Source: Enterobacter asburiae (lineage in GTDB: Bacteria > Pseudomonadota > Gammaproteobacteria > Enterobacterales > Enterobacteriaceae). From it: a stretch of 64,000 bases of DNA. The stretch covers positions 4,154,001 through 4,218,000 of the forward strand of contig JAAQVN010000001.1 in the NCBI GenBank assembly GCA_011754535.1, given 5' to 3'. Below, piece after piece: positions 30,576 through 43,126 of this stretch. The notes below the pieces were generated by a model, which made no database searches, was not told the DNA's origin, and worked only from the letters and a program-made list of their open reading frames with translations. The position numbers were made by a program, and so were the translations under genes. Numbering within the stretch: the first letter of the stretch is position 1; every line of letters begins with the position of its first letter.

Positions 30576-31712
30576 TTACCGACGACGTCCCAGCTTCACC
30601 GACTTCAGCACCACGAATTTGTTATTGGTGGCAATGGTGACACAGTTGCCGAAAATCTTCTTCAGCTTGTGGAAGTAGTCCAGGTGGCGGTTCGCCACGA
30701 TGTACAGCTCGCCGTTGATTTTCAGGCAGCGGCGCGCGTGGTGGAACATCTCCCACGCGACGTTATCCGTCAGGGCATGCTTCTGGTGGAACGGCGGGTT
30801 GCAGAACACCGCATTAAAGCGGAAAGGCTCTACGCCAGACAGCGCGTTGTTGATCATAAACTCGCAGCGATCCACCGCTTCCGGCATGTTGGTTTCCACG
30901 TTCAGACGGCTGGAGGCCACCGCCATCGGCGACTCGTCGCTGAACACCACGCTGGCTTCCGGGTTTTTCGCCAGCAGCGTCAGGCCAATTACGCCGTTGC
31001 CGCAGCCCAGATCGACGATTTCCCCTTCCAGGTTTTCTGGCAGGTGCTCCATAAAGAAACGCGCCCCAATATCCAGACCGGTGCGGGAGAAAACGTTCGC
31101 ATGGTTGTGGATGGTCCAGTCGGTCCCTTCCAGCTTCCAGCTCAGGGTCTCCGGCGCGTCGGCCAGCTCCGGCGCGCTGAACGTACAGTTGATCAGGCGC
31201 GCTTTTTTCCAGGCCAGCGTCGTGGTGGTTGGGCCAAGGACCTTCTCGAACAGCTCCAGCGTCGAGGTGTGAATATCGCGCGCTTTGGCACCCGCGATGA
31301 TGCGGGTTTCCGGCGTCACGACCTTACGCAGCGCGCGCAGCTGCTGCTCCAGCAGCGCCATGGTTTTTGGCACTTTAATCAGTACCACACCCGGTGCCTG
31401 CGGGTAGTCCGCGGTGCTGTCGAGGAACTTCACGCTGGACTCGTCGAGGTCGTTATGGCGCAGGTTTTCACGCGTTGCCAGCTCGCTTAAGTAGGAATCG
31501 CCGATGCTGTAAGGCGTGTGCTCCGCCAGGGCGCAGCCGAGCGCGCCAAACGCGTCATTCAGGATCAAAACCGGGCCGCGGATTTCAGTCTCATCCAACT
31601 GCTGCAGCAGATATTCATCCGCCGCTTCCCACGCCTGAAGCGGGTTAACGTCGTCCGTTTCCGGGAAACGTTTAAGGTTGAGTGAACGGAAACCGTTGTC
31701 TAAGTGGCTCAT
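30576..31712 (-). CDS. rlmG: 23S rRNA (guanine-1835-N2)-methyltransferase RlmG
   Basis: RlmG methylates N2 of G1835 of 23S rRNA using S-adenosylmethionine. The 378-residue protein has a degenerate N-terminal methyltransferase-like half and a catalytic C-terminal half with the SAM motif [11 protein letters not shown] and the base-flipping motif NPPF ([10 protein letters not shown]). Length equals E. coli RlmG (ygjO). Divergent from ygjP. Confidence 0.95.
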   Translation of the reverse strand: MSHLDNGFRSLNLKRFPETDDVNPLQAWEAADEYLLQQLDETEIRGPVLILNDAFGALGCALAEHTPYSIGDSYLSELATRENLRHNDLDESSVKFLDSTADYPQAPGVVLIKVPKTMALLEQQLRALRKVVTPETRIIAGAKARDIHTSTLELFEKVLGPTTTTLAWKKARLINCTFSAPELADAPETLSWKLEGTDWTIHNHANVFSRTGLDIGARFFMEHLPENLEGEIVDLGCGNGVIGLTLLAKNPEASVVFSDESPMAVASSRLNVETNMPEAVDRCEFMINNALSGVEPFRFNAVFCNPPFHQKHALTDNVAWEMFHHARRCLKINGELYIVANRHLDYFHKLKKIFGNCVTIATNNKFVVLKSVKLGRRR

Positions 31713-31795
31713 CGGCCCTCCTGAATGGTAAAATTTGGCGTATCCCTGAAAAGGGTGCGTGAGTATACCCGTTTTATTGTCGATTTGGGGCGTTG

Positions 31796-32299
31796 ATGAA
31801 CCAACTAACTTATCTCCAGGGCTACCCGGAGCATTTACTTTCTCAGGTTCGCACCCTGATTGCCGAGCAAAAGCTCGGCGCGGTACTGGAAAAATGCTAT
31901 CCCGGCACGCACGATTTCGCGACCGATAAGGCCCTCTGGCAGTATACGCAGGATCTGAAAAACCGGTATCTGAAGAGCGCGCCGCCGATCAACAAGGTGA
32001 TGTACGACAACAAGATCCACGTGCTAAAAAACGCGCTCGGCCTGCACACTGCGATTTCCCGCGTGCAGGGCGGCAAGCTGAAGGCGAAGGCCGAAATCCG
32101 CGTCGCGACGGTTTTCCGTAACGCGCCGGAAGCCTTTCTGCGGATGATCGTGGTCCATGAGCTGGCGCATCTGAAAGAGAAAGAGCACGACAAAGCGTTC
32201 TATTCCCTGTGCTGCCACATGGAGCCGCAGTACCATCAGCTGGAGTTTGACACCCGTTTGTGGCTTACGCATTTATCGTTAAATGGTAATGCGGAATAG
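31796..32299 (+). CDS. ygjP: YgjP, putative zinc metallopeptidase (DUF45/YgjP-like)
   Basis: The 167-residue cytosolic protein carries the zinc motif [12 protein letters not shown] (HExxH with a third His four residues on), preceded by MIVVHE. In the WLM/DUF45 group this suggests metal-dependent proteolysis, with no known substrate. An ATG at 31796 is chosen over the TTG one codon upstream because it yields the E. coli N-terminus [12 protein letters not shown]. Confidence 0.9.
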   Translation: MNQLTYLQGYPEHLLSQVRTLIAEQKLGAVLEKCYPGTHDFATDKALWQYTQDLKNRYLKSAPPINKVMYDNKIHVLKNALGLHTAISRVQGGKLKAKAEIRVATVFRNAPEAFLRMIVVHELAHLKEKEHDKAFYSLCCHMEPQYHQLEFDTRLWLTHLSLNGNAE

Positions 32300-32369
32300 C
32301 GCACTGGTTTTGCAATAATCCCGTGCTAAAGTGGCTTAAGGTTCCCCGCTACGGAGTACGTAAACGTTT

Positions 32370-33368
32370 ATGATACGTTTCGCAGTCATTGGTACGAACT
32401 GGATCACGCGCCAGTTCGTCGACGCCGCCCACGAAACCGGCAAACTTAAACTCACCGCAGTTTACTCCCGCAGCCTTGAGCAGGCGCAGAGTTTTGCTAA
32501 CGACTACCTCGTCGAACATCTCTTTACCTCCCTTGATGAGATGGCGCAAAGCGACGCCATTGACGCGGTCTATATCGCCAGCCCGAACTCCCTGCACTTC
32601 CCGCAAACGGCGCTGTTTCTCAGCCATAAAAAGCATGTGATCTGCGAGAAGCCGCTGGCCTCGAATATTGAGGAAGTGGAAGCGGCCATTGCGCTTGCCC
32701 GCGAAAATCAGGTGGTGCTGTTCGAAGCATTCAAAACCGCAAGCCTGCCGAATTTCCTGCTGCTGCAGCAGTCCCTGCCGAAAATTGGCAAAGTGCGCAA
32801 AGCCTTTATCAACTACTGCCAGTATTCGTCGCGCTATCAGCGCTATCTCGACGGCGAAAACCCGAATACCTTTAATCCGGCCTTCTCAAACGGCTCCATC
32901 ATGGACATTGGTTTTTACTGCCTGGCCTCTGCGGTCGCGCTGTGGGGCGAGCCGCACGGCGTCACGGCCACCGCCAGCCTGCTGGAGAGCGGCGTGGATG
33001 CGCACGGTTTAGTGGTGCTGGACTACGGCGATTTTAGCGTCACGCTGCAGCACTCCAAGGTGAGCGATTCCGTGCTGCCGAGCGAAATTCAGGGCGAAGC
33101 CGGGTCGCTGGTCATCGAGAAAATCTCCGAATGCCAGAAGGTGAGCTTTGTGCCGCGCGGCGGGAAAGCGCAGGAGCTGACGCAGCCTCAGCATATTAAC
33201 ACTATGCTCTATGAGGCAGAGGTCTTCGCCCGTCTGGTGGGAGACAACGAAGTGAATCACCCTGGCCTCGCGGTTAGCCGCACCACGGCGAAGCTGCAAA
33301 CGGAGATCCGCCGCCAGACCGGCGTAGTGTTCCCGGCAGACGGCGTGAGCGCGGAAGCTATCGCGTAA
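32370..33368 (+). CDS. ygjR: YgjR, Gfo/Idh/MocA-family oxidoreductase
   Basis: The 332-residue protein has an N-terminal Rossmann fold (FAVIGTNWITRQFVDAA) and the signature VICEKPLA whose lysine is the usual catalytic residue, then a C-terminal alpha/beta domain. This family performs NAD(P)-dependent oxidation or reduction of sugars and related compounds; the substrate of YgjR is unknown. Placed between ygjP and alx as in E. coli. Confidence 0.92.
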   Translation: MIRFAVIGTNWITRQFVDAAHETGKLKLTAVYSRSLEQAQSFANDYLVEHLFTSLDEMAQSDAIDAVYIASPNSLHFPQTALFLSHKKHVICEKPLASNIEEVEAAIALARENQVVLFEAFKTASLPNFLLLQQSLPKIGKVRKAFINYCQYSSRYQRYLDGENPNTFNPAFSNGSIMDIGFYCLASAVALWGEPHGVTATASLLESGVDAHGLVVLDYGDFSVTLQHSKVSDSVLPSEIQGEAGSLVIEKISECQKVSFVPRGGKAQELTQPQHINTMLYEAEVFARLVGDNEVNHPGLAVSRTTAKLQTEIRRQTGVVFPADGVSAEAIA

Positions 33369-33424
33369 AGGTGTGTAATGAAACGGCGCAGACCATTGAC
33401 GAAACAAATGGTCTGACATATTTT

Positions 33425-33602
33425 GTTACCTGCAAAGGGGAGTAACTTCTTCGCCGGTGGATCGTCATTACGATGCGTGCAAAACCGCATCCGGTCGCCG
33501 GGCAACCTTCGTGGTTGTAAGTGAGACCTTGCCGGGAGGCGAGGTCTATGCATAAAAAGCTAACGGCTATCGTCTTCTGACCATAGCCGTTTTTGTTTTT
33601 TT
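33425..33602 (+). ncRNA. yybP-ykoY manganese riboswitch (pH-responsive element) of alx, with terminator
   Basis: The leader has the two conserved junction segments of the family: AAAGGGGAGTAAC at the 5' side and GTGAGACCTTGCCGGG at the 3' side, with CCGGGCAACC between. An intrinsic terminator AACGGCTAT/ATAGCCGTTTTT follows at 33562-33601, just before the alx ribosome-binding site. In E. coli this leader (SraF/PRE) responds to Mn2+ and alkaline pH to control alx. Confidence 0.93.
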
Positions 33603-33620
33603 ATGTGTAAGGAAAATAGT

Positions 33621-34589
33621 ATGCATTCTGTCGGCACTCCAATGCTGTGGGGCGGATTCGCGGTTGTCGTGCTCATCATGCTGGCGATCGACCTCTTTTT
33701 GCAGGGTCGTCGCGGCGAGCACGGCATGAGCGTAAAGCAGGCCGCCGTCTGGTCGCTGGTGTGGGTTAGCCTCTCACTCCTTTTCTGCGCCGCCTTCTGG
33801 TGGTATCTGGCCTCGACCGAAGGCCGTGCGGTGGCCGATCCTCAGGCGCTCGCCTTCCTCACCGGCTATCTGATTGAAAAAGCCCTGGCGGTTGATAACG
33901 TCTTCGTCTGGCTGATGCTGTTCAGCTACTTTGCCGTGCCTGCGGCCCTGCAGCGCCGCGTGCTGGTATACGGCGTGCTGGGTGCCATTGTCCTGCGTAC
34001 CATCATGATCTTCGCCGGCAGCTGGCTGATTACCCAGTTCGAATGGCTGCTGTACGTGTTCGGCGCGTTCCTGCTGTTCACCGGGGTCAAAATGGCGCTG
34101 GCGAAAGAAGACGATACCGGTATCGGCGATAAGCCGCTGGTGAAGTGGATCCGCGGCCATCTGCGCATGACCGACAAGATCGAGAGCGAGCACTTCTTCG
34201 TGCGTAAGAACGGCCTGCTGTTTGCTACCCCGCTGCTGCTGGTACTGATTCTGGTCGAGCTGAGCGACGTGATTTTCGCCGTAGACAGCATCCCGGCAAT
34301 CTTCGCGGTGACCACCGACCCGTTCATCGTGCTGACCTCTAACCTGTTTGCGATCCTCGGTCTGCGTGCCATGTACTTCCTGCTGGCAGGCGCGGCGGAG
34401 CGCTTCTCGATGCTGAAGTACGGCCTGTCGGTGATCCTGGTGTTTATCGGTATCAAGATGCTGATCGTCGATTTCTACCACATCCCAATCGCTATCTCGC
34501 TTGGCGTGGTGTTCGGCATTCTGCTGGTGACGCTGCTTATCAATACCTGGGTTAACCGCCAGCACGATAAGAAGCAGCAGGTGGAGTAA
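33621..34589 (+). CDS. alx: Alx, TerC-family membrane protein linked to manganese export
   Basis: The 322-residue integral membrane protein has about nine hydrophobic helices and the TerC hallmark acidic residues in membrane segments ([12 protein letters not shown] and [16 protein letters not shown]). In E. coli Alx is induced by high pH and Mn2+ and is implicated in lowering internal manganese. AAGGA before the ATG at 33621 fixes the start; the open frame begins six codons upstream within the terminator tail. Expression is gated by the riboswitch directly upstream. Confidence 0.95.
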   Translation: MHSVGTPMLWGGFAVVVLIMLAIDLFLQGRRGEHGMSVKQAAVWSLVWVSLSLLFCAAFWWYLASTEGRAVADPQALAFLTGYLIEKALAVDNVFVWLMLFSYFAVPAALQRRVLVYGVLGAIVLRTIMIFAGSWLITQFEWLLYVFGAFLLFTGVKMALAKEDDTGIGDKPLVKWIRGHLRMTDKIESEHFFVRKNGLLFATPLLLVLILVELSDVIFAVDSIPAIFAVTTDPFIVLTSNLFAILGLRAMYFLLAGAAERFSMLKYGLSVILVFIGIKMLIVDFYHIPIAISLGVVFGILLVTLLINTWVNRQHDKKQQVE

Positions 34590-34598
34590 AACGTTCGG

Positions 34599-34643
34599 TG
34601 CGGGCTGATGCCCTCACCCCGACCCTCTCCCACAGGGAGAGGG
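34599..34643. repeat. CCCTCACCC/CTCTCCC-type palindrome
   Basis: CGGGCTGATGCCCTCACCCC, then CCCTCTCCC-ACA-GGGAGAGGG; the reverse orientation of the unit at 30519. It lies in the alx-sstT gap. Confidence 0.85.
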
Positions 34644-34827
34644 TGAACACACTTTTGTAACTCAACAGTTAAAAAATATGATGCAAGACGTAAAATCCAG
34701 CATTTTACGCTTCCGCCTTTCGCTCCTTTCCCTGATACTCAACCAGGCAAACAAATACTTACATCCGGACACAAATGTGACTTAGAGCACATCCAGGATG
34801 GAACGCAATTTCACTCAGGAATAACGT

Positions 34828-36069
34828 ATGAGCACACAATCACGCGGTCTGTTCGCGCGCCTGGCGCAGGGCAGCCTTGTAAAACAAATTCTGGTCGGGT
34901 TGGTACTGGGTATTCTGCTGGCGATGGTGTCAAAACCTGCCGCGGAAGCCACGGGGCTGCTCGGCACCCTTTTCGTTGGCGCGCTGAAGGCCGTCGCACC
35001 GGTACTGGTGCTGATGCTGGTGATGGCGTCGATTGCCAACCACCAGCACGGACAAAAAACCAACATTCGCCCAATTCTGTTCCTGTATCTGCTGGGAACC
35101 TTCTCTGCGGCCTTAACGGCCGTTGTGTTCAGCTTCCTGTTCCCGTCCACACTGCACCTGACCAGCGCGGCCGGTGATATCACGCCGCCGTCCGGCATTG
35201 TCGAAGTCCTTCGCGGCCTGCTGATGAGCATGGTTTCTAACCCCATCACCGCGCTGATGAGCGGAAACTACATTGGTATTCTGGTCTGGGCGATTGGACT
35301 GGGCTTCGCGCTGCGTCACGGCAACGAGACCACGAAAAACCTGGTGAATGATATGTCGAACGCCGTCACCTTTATGGTGAAACTGGTGATTCGCTTTGCG
35401 CCAGTCGGTATTTTCGGGCTGGTCTCTTCCACGCTGGCGACCACCGGTTTCGACGCGCTGTGGGGCTACGCGCAGCTGCTGGTTGTTCTGGTCGGCTGTA
35501 TGCTGCTGGTGGCGCTGGTGATCAACCCGCTGCTGGTATTCTGGCAGATCCGCCGTAACCCGTATCCGCTGGTGCTGACCTGCCTGCGCGAGAGCGGCGT
35601 GTATGCCTTCTTCACCCGCAGCTCTGCGGCGAACATTCCCGTGAACATGGCGCTGGCGGAGAAGCTGAACCTGGACCGCGATACCTATTCCGTGTCGATC
35701 CCGCTGGGCGCGACCGTGAACATGGCGGGCGCGGCTATTACTATCACCGTGCTGACCCTGGCGGCGGTGCATACGCTGGGTATTCCTGTTGATCTGCCAA
35801 CGGCGCTGCTGTTGAGCGTGGTGGCGTCGCTGTGTGCCTGCGGCGCATCCGGCGTGGCGGGCGGTTCGCTGCTGCTGATCCCGCTGGCGTGCAATATGTT
35901 TGGCATCCCGAACGAGATTGCGATGCAGGTTGTTGCCGTCGGCTTTATCATCGGCGTGCTGCAGGACTCCTGTGAAACCGCGCTGAACTCCTCTACCGAC
36001 GTGCTGTTCACCGCAGCGGCCTGTCAGGCGGAAGACGCGCGTTTAGCGAAGAATGCCCTGCGAGGTTAA
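34828..36069 (+). CDS. sstT: Serine/threonine:sodium symporter SstT
   Basis: The 413-residue inner-membrane protein belongs to the dicarboxylate/amino acid:cation symporter family, with eight helices and re-entrant loops. Characteristic segments are [11 protein letters not shown] (serine-rich loop) and [13 protein letters not shown], the sodium- and substrate-binding motif. It imports L-serine and L-threonine with Na+. Start ATG follows AGGAATA. It may supply substrate for the tdc pathway encoded 16 kb away, though no physical link exists. Confidence 0.95.
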   Translation: MSTQSRGLFARLAQGSLVKQILVGLVLGILLAMVSKPAAEATGLLGTLFVGALKAVAPVLVLMLVMASIANHQHGQKTNIRPILFLYLLGTFSAALTAVVFSFLFPSTLHLTSAAGDITPPSGIVEVLRGLLMSMVSNPITALMSGNYIGILVWAIGLGFALRHGNETTKNLVNDMSNAVTFMVKLVIRFAPVGIFGLVSSTLATTGFDALWGYAQLLVVLVGCMLLVALVINPLLVFWQIRRNPYPLVLTCLRESGVYAFFTRSSAANIPVNMALAEKLNLDRDTYSVSIPLGATVNMAGAAITITVLTLAAVHTLGIPVDLPTALLLSVVASLCACGASGVAGGSLLLIPLACNMFGIPNEIAMQVVAVGFIIGVLQDSCETALNSSTDVLFTAAACQAEDARLAKNALRG

Positions 36070-36073
36070 CAGC

Positions 36074-36102
36074 AAAAAGGCAACCCTGAGGTTGCCGTTT
36101 TT
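36074..36102. terminator. Bidirectional terminator between sstT and uxaA
   Basis: A stem GGCAACC-CTGA-GGTTGCC is flanked by AAAAA and TTTTT, serving both convergent genes. ygjV, present here in E. coli, is absent. Confidence 0.92.
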
Positions 36103-36110
36103 AGTGTTTG

Positions 36111-36145
36111 TACCCTCTCCCCGTGGGAGAGGGCATCAGGCCGCA
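36111..36145. repeat. CTCTCCC-type palindrome, short form
   Basis: CCCTCTCCC-CGT-GGGAGAGGG runs directly into CATCAGGCCGCA, lacking the TTAGGGTGAGG segment of the longer units. Confidence 0.8.
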
Positions 36146-36149
36146 CCGA

Positions 36150-37637
36150 TTAAAGCGTCACACCACTCTTAAAGATCGCCAGCTCGCGGAAGTCGTTCTT
36201 CTCATTGCAGGTCTGCCTGCCGTTAGCAAACTCCACGATAGTGTCCACGAACTCCGTCAGCAGCTGCGGCATCGCTTTGCCATGTATCAGCTGGCCTGCG
36301 TCGAAATCAATCCAGTGCTTTTTCTTCGCCGCCAGCTCACTGTTGGTGGCGATTTTGACCGTCGGCACAAAACCGCCGTACGGCGTACCGCGACCGGTGC
36401 TGAACAGCACCATATGACAGCCCGCCCCCGCCAGCGCGCTGGTGGCGACCGCATCGTTACCCGGTGCGCTCAGCAGGTTCAGACCGTGGGTTTTCAGGCG
36501 TTCGCCGTAGCGCAGAACGTCCACCACCTGGCTGGCCCCCGCTTTCTGGGTGCAGCCGAGGGATTTCTCCTCCAGCGTGGTGATCCCACCCGCCTTATTA
36601 CCCGGCGACGGGTTTTCATAAATCGGCTGATTGTGGGCGATGAAGTACTGTTTGAAGTCATTCACCATGGTAACGGTCTTCTCAAACGTCTCTTCGTCGC
36701 GGCAGTGGCTCATCAGAATGCGCTCCGCGCCGAACATTTCCGGCACTTCGGTCAGCACCGTCGTACCGCCGTTGGCGATCACGTAATCCGAGAAGCGGCC
36801 CAGCATCGGGTTGGCAGTGATCCCGGAAAGGCCGTCAGACCCACCGCACTCCAGCCCAAACTTCAGCTCGCTCAGCCTGCCCGGCTCGCGCCTGTCGTGG
36901 CGCATCACCTCATAAAGCTGGTGCAGCAGCTCAACGCCCGCCTCCACTTCGTCGTCCTGATGCTGGCACACCATGAAGTGCACGCGCTCAGGATCGAATT
37001 CGCCCAGCGTGTCGCGGAAGGCACCCACCTGGTTGTTTTCGCAGCCGAGGCCGATCACCAGCACCGCGCCCGCATTCGGGTGGCGCACCATGTTTTGCAG
37101 CATGGTGCGGGTGTTGATGTGGTCATCGCCCAGCTGCGAGCAGCCGTAGGTGTGGCTGAACAGATGCACGCCGTCGGTGCCTTCGGCATTGTTGGTCTCT
37201 TTCAGGAAACGCGTCTGAATTTGACGCGCAATGCCGTTGACGCAGCCGACGGTCGGCAGGATCCACAGCTCGTTGCGGATCCCCACCTCACCGTTAGCGC
37301 GGCGGTAGATCTGCACTTCACGATCCGCCGCCTGCACATTTTCTTCGGGTAAATCAGGTTGATAGCTGTACTCGTCCAGATCGCTCAGATTCGTGCGCGC
37401 GTTGTGGGAATGAATATATTCACCCGGTGCAATATCCGCCAGCGCATGGCCGATGGGCAAACCGTACTTCACCACGTTCTCCCCCTTTGCAATGGGGATC
37501 AGGGCAAACTTGTGTCCACGTCCAATGGCCTGGCGTAACGTGACCAACTGGTTGTCAAAGGTCACTTCCGTGCCTTCGGTTAAATCTGCCAGCGCGACGG
37601 CGACGTTATCCAGCGAATGGATTTTGATGTATTGCAT
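36150..37637 (-). CDS. uxaA: Altronate dehydratase UxaA
   Basis: UxaA dehydrates D-altronate to 2-keto-3-deoxygluconate in galacturonate breakdown and needs Fe2+ or Mn2+. The 495-residue protein has an N-terminal SAF domain (about 10-85) and the large UxaA catalytic domain with GLECGGSDGLSG, NPSPGNKAGG and SLGCTQKAG. It is homologous to GarD at 61634-63205, which shares both domains and the NPSPGNK motif. It is the second gene of uxaCA, 17 bases after uxaC. Confidence 0.96.
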   Translation of the reverse strand: MQYIKIHSLDNVAVALADLTEGTEVTFDNQLVTLRQAIGRGHKFALIPIAKGENVVKYGLPIGHALADIAPGEYIHSHNARTNLSDLDEYSYQPDLPEENVQAADREVQIYRRANGEVGIRNELWILPTVGCVNGIARQIQTRFLKETNNAEGTDGVHLFSHTYGCSQLGDDHINTRTMLQNMVRHPNAGAVLVIGLGCENNQVGAFRDTLGEFDPERVHFMVCQHQDDEVEAGVELLHQLYEVMRHDRREPGRLSELKFGLECGGSDGLSGITANPMLGRFSDYVIANGGTTVLTEVPEMFGAERILMSHCRDEETFEKTVTMVNDFKQYFIAHNQPIYENPSPGNKAGGITTLEEKSLGCTQKAGASQVVDVLRYGERLKTHGLNLLSAPGNDAVATSALAGAGCHMVLFSTGRGTPYGGFVPTVKIATNSELAAKKKHWIDFDAGQLIHGKAMPQLLTEFVDTIVEFANGRQTCNEKNDFRELAIFKSGVTL

Positions 37638-37654
37638 ATCAACCTCAGAAGGCC

Positions 37655-39543
<1,889 letters not shown>

Positions 39544-40842
39544 ATGCGTAAAATTAAAGGGTTACGTTGGTATATGATCGCGCTGGTGACACTGGGCACC
39601 GTGCTGGGCTACCTGACGCGTAACACCGTGGCAGCCGCGGCGCCGACGTTGATGGAAGAGCTGCATATCTCCACGCAGCAATACTCTTACATCATTGCCG
39701 CCTATTCCGCGGCATACACCATCATGCAGCCAGTCGCTGGCTATGTTCTGGATATTCTCGGAACCAAAATCGGATATGCCTTCTTCGCCATCGCCTGGGC
39801 GGTGTTCTGCGGCGCAACCGCGCTGGCAGGCAGCTGGGGCGGTCTGGCGCTGGCCCGTGGCGCGGTAGGAGCAGCGGAAGCGGCGATGATCCCGGCGGGG
39901 CTGAAAGCCAGCTCCGAGTGGTTCCCGGCAAAAGAGCGTTCCATTGCGGTCGGCTACTTCAACGTAGGCTCGTCCATCGGCGCGATGATTGCGCCGCCGC
40001 TGGTGGTGTGGGCTATCGTGATGCACAGCTGGCAGATGGCGTTCATCATCTCTGGCGTGCTGAGCTTTGCGTGGGCAATGGCGTGGCTGGTTTTCTATAA
40101 ACACCCGCGCGATCAGAAGAAACTTTCCGAGGAAGAACGCGAATACATTATTGGTGGTCAGGAAGCGCAACATCAGACCAACAACGGTAAGAAAATGTCC
40201 GTCTGGCAGATCCTGGGCACCCGTCAGTTCTGGGGTATCGCCCTGCCGCGCTTCCTGGCTGAACCGGCCTGGGGGACCTTCAACGCCTGGATCCCGCTGT
40301 TCATGTTCAAGGTCTATGGCTTTAACCTGAAAGAGATCGCGATGTTCGCCTGGATGCCGATGCTGTTCGCTGATCTGGGCTGTATCGTGGGCGGCTACCT
40401 GCCGCCGCTGTTCCAGCGCTGGTTTGGGGTGAACCTGATTGTTTCCCGTAAGATGGTGGTGACCATGGGCGCGCTGCTGATGATTGGCCCGGGCATGATT
40501 GGCCTGTTCACCAGCCCCTACGTCGCTATCGCGCTGCTGTGCATCGGTGGTTTTGCGCACCAGTCGCTGTCCGGCGCGCTGATTACGCTCTCCTCTGACG
40601 TCTTTGGTCGTAACGAAGTGGCAACCGCCAACGGCCTGACCGGGATGGCCGCGTGGACCGCAAGTACCATGTTCGCACTGGTCGTCGGCGCGCTGGCGGA
40701 TACCATCGGCTTCAGCCCGCTGTTCGCGGTGCTGGCAATCTTTGACCTGATGGGTGCGGTGGTTATCTGGACGGTGCTGAAAAGTAAATCTGCAGAGGAG
40801 CTGGCGAAAGAGTCCCTCGGGAAACCGGCTACGCAGAGTTAG
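39544..40842 (+). CDS. exuT: Hexuronate transporter ExuT
   Basis: The 432-residue major-facilitator protein (anion:cation symporter subfamily) has twelve predicted helices, with the family signature GAVGAAEAAMIPAGLKA in helix 4 and the following loop. It imports D-galacturonate and D-glucuronate with protons, feeding UxaC. GATGAGG precedes the ATG. Divergent from uxaCA and followed by a terminator and exuR. Confidence 0.95.
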   Translation: MRKIKGLRWYMIALVTLGTVLGYLTRNTVAAAAPTLMEELHISTQQYSYIIAAYSAAYTIMQPVAGYVLDILGTKIGYAFFAIAWAVFCGATALAGSWGGLALARGAVGAAEAAMIPAGLKASSEWFPAKERSIAVGYFNVGSSIGAMIAPPLVVWAIVMHSWQMAFIISGVLSFAWAMAWLVFYKHPRDQKKLSEEEREYIIGGQEAQHQTNNGKKMSVWQILGTRQFWGIALPRFLAEPAWGTFNAWIPLFMFKVYGFNLKEIAMFAWMPMLFADLGCIVGGYLPPLFQRWFGVNLIVSRKMVVTMGALLMIGPGMIGLFTSPYVAIALLCIGGFAHQSLSGALITLSSDVFGRNEVATANGLTGMAAWTASTMFALVVGALADTIGFSPLFAVLAIFDLMGAVVIWTVLKSKSAEELAKESLGKPATQS

Positions 40843-40861
40843 CGAAAATACGTTTCACCGA

Positions 40862-40884
40862 AGCCGCCCGCGGGCGGCTTTTTT
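40862..40884 (+). terminator. Terminator of exuT
   Basis: A perfect stem AGCCGCCCG/CGGGCGGCT is followed by a run of T residues, between exuT and exuR. Confidence 0.92.
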
Positions 40885-40957
40885 AATGGCAAAATCTGGA
40901 GAGTATTCCATGAAAGTGGTATAACAAATCATCTGCCGTACCCTGCCTGGAGCGCAT

Positions 40958-41734
40958 ATGGAAATCACCGAACCACGTCGTTTATATCAACAACTTGCTG
41001 CTGAGCTGAAAGATCGCATCGAGCAAGGGGTCTATCTTGTCGGTGATAAACTTCCCGCCGAGCGCTTTATCGCGGATGAAAAAAGTGTGAGCCGCACCGT
41101 AGTGCGCGAAGCGATTATCATGCTGGAAGTGGAAGGCTACGTCGAGGTACGCAAAGGTTCCGGCATTCACGTTATTTCTAATCAGCCTAAGCACTCTCCG
41201 GTAGCGGATGAAAGTCTGGAATTCGCCAGCTACGGCCCGTTTGAGCTGCTCCAGGCTCGCCAGCTGATCGAAAGCAATATTGCCGAATTTGCCGCCACGC
41301 AGGTGACCAAGCAGGACATCATGAAGCTGATGGAGATTCAGGAAAACGCCCGCAAGGAAAAATGTTTCCGTGATTCCGAGTGGGACCTGCAGTTTCACGT
41401 TCAGGTTGCCCTGGCCACCCAGAATACGGCGCTGGCGGCAATCGTTGAGAAAATGTGGACTCAGCGCGTTCACAACCCCTATTGGAAAAAACTGCACGAT
41501 CACATCGATTCCCGCACGGTCGACAACTGGTGTGACGATCACGACCAGATCCTTAAGGCGCTGATTCGTAAAGATCCCCACGCGGCGAAACTGGCCATGT
41601 GGCAGCACCTGGAAAACACCAAGCAGATGCTGTTCAATGAAACCAGCGACGACTTCGAATTTAACGCCGACCGCTATCTTTTTGCTGATAATCCTGTCGT
41701 TCACCTCGATACGGCCCCGAGCGGCGCAAAATAG
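40958..41734 (+). CDS. exuR: ExuR, GntR/FadR-type repressor of hexuronate genes
   Basis: The 258-residue protein has an N-terminal winged helix ([18 protein letters not shown] and [21 protein letters not shown]) and a C-terminal FCD ligand domain with paired His/Asp residues ([14 protein letters not shown]). It represses exuT, uxaCA and itself; galacturonate or fructuronate relieves this. After the stop, a hairpin GGCGCA-TCGC-TGCGCC (41753-41768) has no T tract and is only a possible 3' end. Confidence 0.95.
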   Translation: MEITEPRRLYQQLAAELKDRIEQGVYLVGDKLPAERFIADEKSVSRTVVREAIIMLEVEGYVEVRKGSGIHVISNQPKHSPVADESLEFASYGPFELLQARQLIESNIAEFAATQVTKQDIMKLMEIQENARKEKCFRDSEWDLQFHVQVALATQNTALAAIVEKMWTQRVHNPYWKKLHDHIDSRTVDNWCDDHDQILKALIRKDPHAAKLAMWQHLENTKQMLFNETSDDFEFNADRYLFADNPVVHLDTAPSGAK

Positions 41735-42077
41735 GTGACCTTTCTGCCGGCAGGCGCATCGCTGCGCCTTCCCGCCTGAGTGGGTAAGCAAAACATATAT
41801 AGTGTCAGCCTTTGTAAAATCCCTCGCTCACTTTCAGGGCTTACGCCAAAATCACCTCACCCTGCAAATTCTGTGACGCAGAACGTCGGGCTTTGTTACA
41901 ATTGGATTCACTTCGTTATTTTGAAAGTTAGTGCTTGCTAACCAGCCAATTAACAGGGAACAGTGTTGGCCACAACTCAATGTGTCCGCGAGCGACCATA
42001 ATGAAATCACAACAATGTCGCCGTGCTGTTTGTCCCGGATAACAGGCGAGACGTTAACCGATTTCCAGGAACACTGA
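41735..42077. other. Intergenic region exuR-yqjA
   Basis: This 343-bp gap contains the hairpin near 41753 and otherwise only AT-rich sequence before yqjA. E. coli yqjA is CpxR-regulated, but I cannot point to a convincing pair of GTAAA half-sites. No coding frame with a ribosome-binding site is visible. Confidence 0.4.
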
Positions 42078-42740
42078 ATGGAACTTTTGACCCAACTGCT
42101 GCATGCCCTTTGGGCGCAGGATTTTGAAACGCTGGCCAACCCTTCCATGATTGGCATGCTCTATTTTGTCTTGTTTATGATCCTGTTCCTTGAGAATGGT
42201 TTGCTGCCTGCGGCCTTCTTACCGGGTGACAGTTTGCTGGTGCTTGTCGGCGTGCTGTGTGCCAAAGGCGCAATGGCGTTCCCGCAGACCATTTTATTAC
42301 TGACCGTCGCGGCCAGCCTTGGCTGCTGGGTGAGTTATATCCAGGGAAGATGGCTGGGCAATACCCGAATAGTACAGAACTGGCTTTCCCATCTGCCTGC
42401 GCACTATCACCAACGGGCGCACCACCTGTTTCATAAGCATGGGCTTTCCGCGCTGCTGATTGGCCGCTTTATCGCCTTTGTACGCACCCTGCTGCCCACC
42501 ATTGCCGGGCTGTCCGGGTTGAGCAGCGCACGCTTCCAGTTCTTCAACTGGATGAGCGGCCTGTTATGGGTTCTGATCCTGACGACGCTGGGCTATGCGC
42601 TGGGTAAAACGCCGGTCTTCATGAAATATGAAGATCAGCTGATGTCCTGCCTGATGCTGCTGCCTGTTGTTCTGCTGGTCTTCGGCCTGATTGGCTCGCT
42701 GGTTGTCCTGTGGAAGAAAAAATACGGAGCGCGAGGTTAA
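42078..42740 (+). CDS. yqjA: YqjA, DedA-family inner-membrane protein
   Basis: The 220-residue protein shows the DedA pattern: membrane-embedded acidic residue in [16 protein letters not shown], the GRWLG segment, and the conserved arginine and proline motif [18 protein letters not shown]. DedA proteins are proton-dependent and support membrane energetics and possibly lipid carrier recycling; YqjA is needed for growth at alkaline pH and with YghB for cell division. mzrA starts two bases after its stop, as in E. coli. Confidence 0.94.
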   Translation: MELLTQLLHALWAQDFETLANPSMIGMLYFVLFMILFLENGLLPAAFLPGDSLLVLVGVLCAKGAMAFPQTILLLTVAASLGCWVSYIQGRWLGNTRIVQNWLSHLPAHYHQRAHHLFHKHGLSALLIGRFIAFVRTLLPTIAGLSGLSSARFQFFNWMSGLLWVLILTTLGYALGKTPVFMKYEDQLMSCLMLLPVVLLVFGLIGSLVVLWKKKYGARG

Positions 42741-42742
42741 CG

Positions 42743-43126
42743 ATGGTTATCTCACCGCTCGCCATGCGCCGCTTTGCCTGTGCCTTTATTGCACTGGTGA
42801 TGCTCAGCGCCATACTGCTGGCCTGGAACACGCTTTCACATCAGGACGCTACGCTGGCCATTCGTCCGGTAAACCAGGGGGGCGGTGTGCCTGACGGTTT
42901 TTCTGTCTGGCATCATCTGGATGCAAACGGCATCCGCTTTAAAAGCATCACCCCGCAGGACGATGTTTTACTGATTAAGTTTGATTCCCGTGCGCAGAGC
43001 GCCGCCGCGAAAGCCGTTCTTGACCGTACGCTGCCGCACGGATATATCATTGCCCAGCAGGAAGACGACAACTCGCCGGCCGCATGGCTGTCGTTGATTC
43101 GCGATACGTCGCATCGGTTCGGATAA
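42743..43126 (+). CDS. mzrA: MzrA, modulator of EnvZ/OmpR
   Basis: The 127-residue small inner-membrane protein has one N-terminal membrane anchor (about 10-30) and a periplasmic domain with IRPVNQGGGVPDGF, WHHLDANGIRFKSITP and AVLDRTLPHGYIIAQQ. In E. coli MzrA binds EnvZ and links the CpxA and EnvZ systems. The ATG at 42743 gives the E. coli length exactly; an upstream in-frame ATG lies inside yqjA. Co-transcribed with yqjA. Confidence 0.94.
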   Translation: MVISPLAMRRFACAFIALVMLSAILLAWNTLSHQDATLAIRPVNQGGGVPDGFSVWHHLDANGIRFKSITPQDDVLLIKFDSRAQSAAAKAVLDRTLPHGYIIAQQEDDNSPAAWLSLIRDTSHRFG

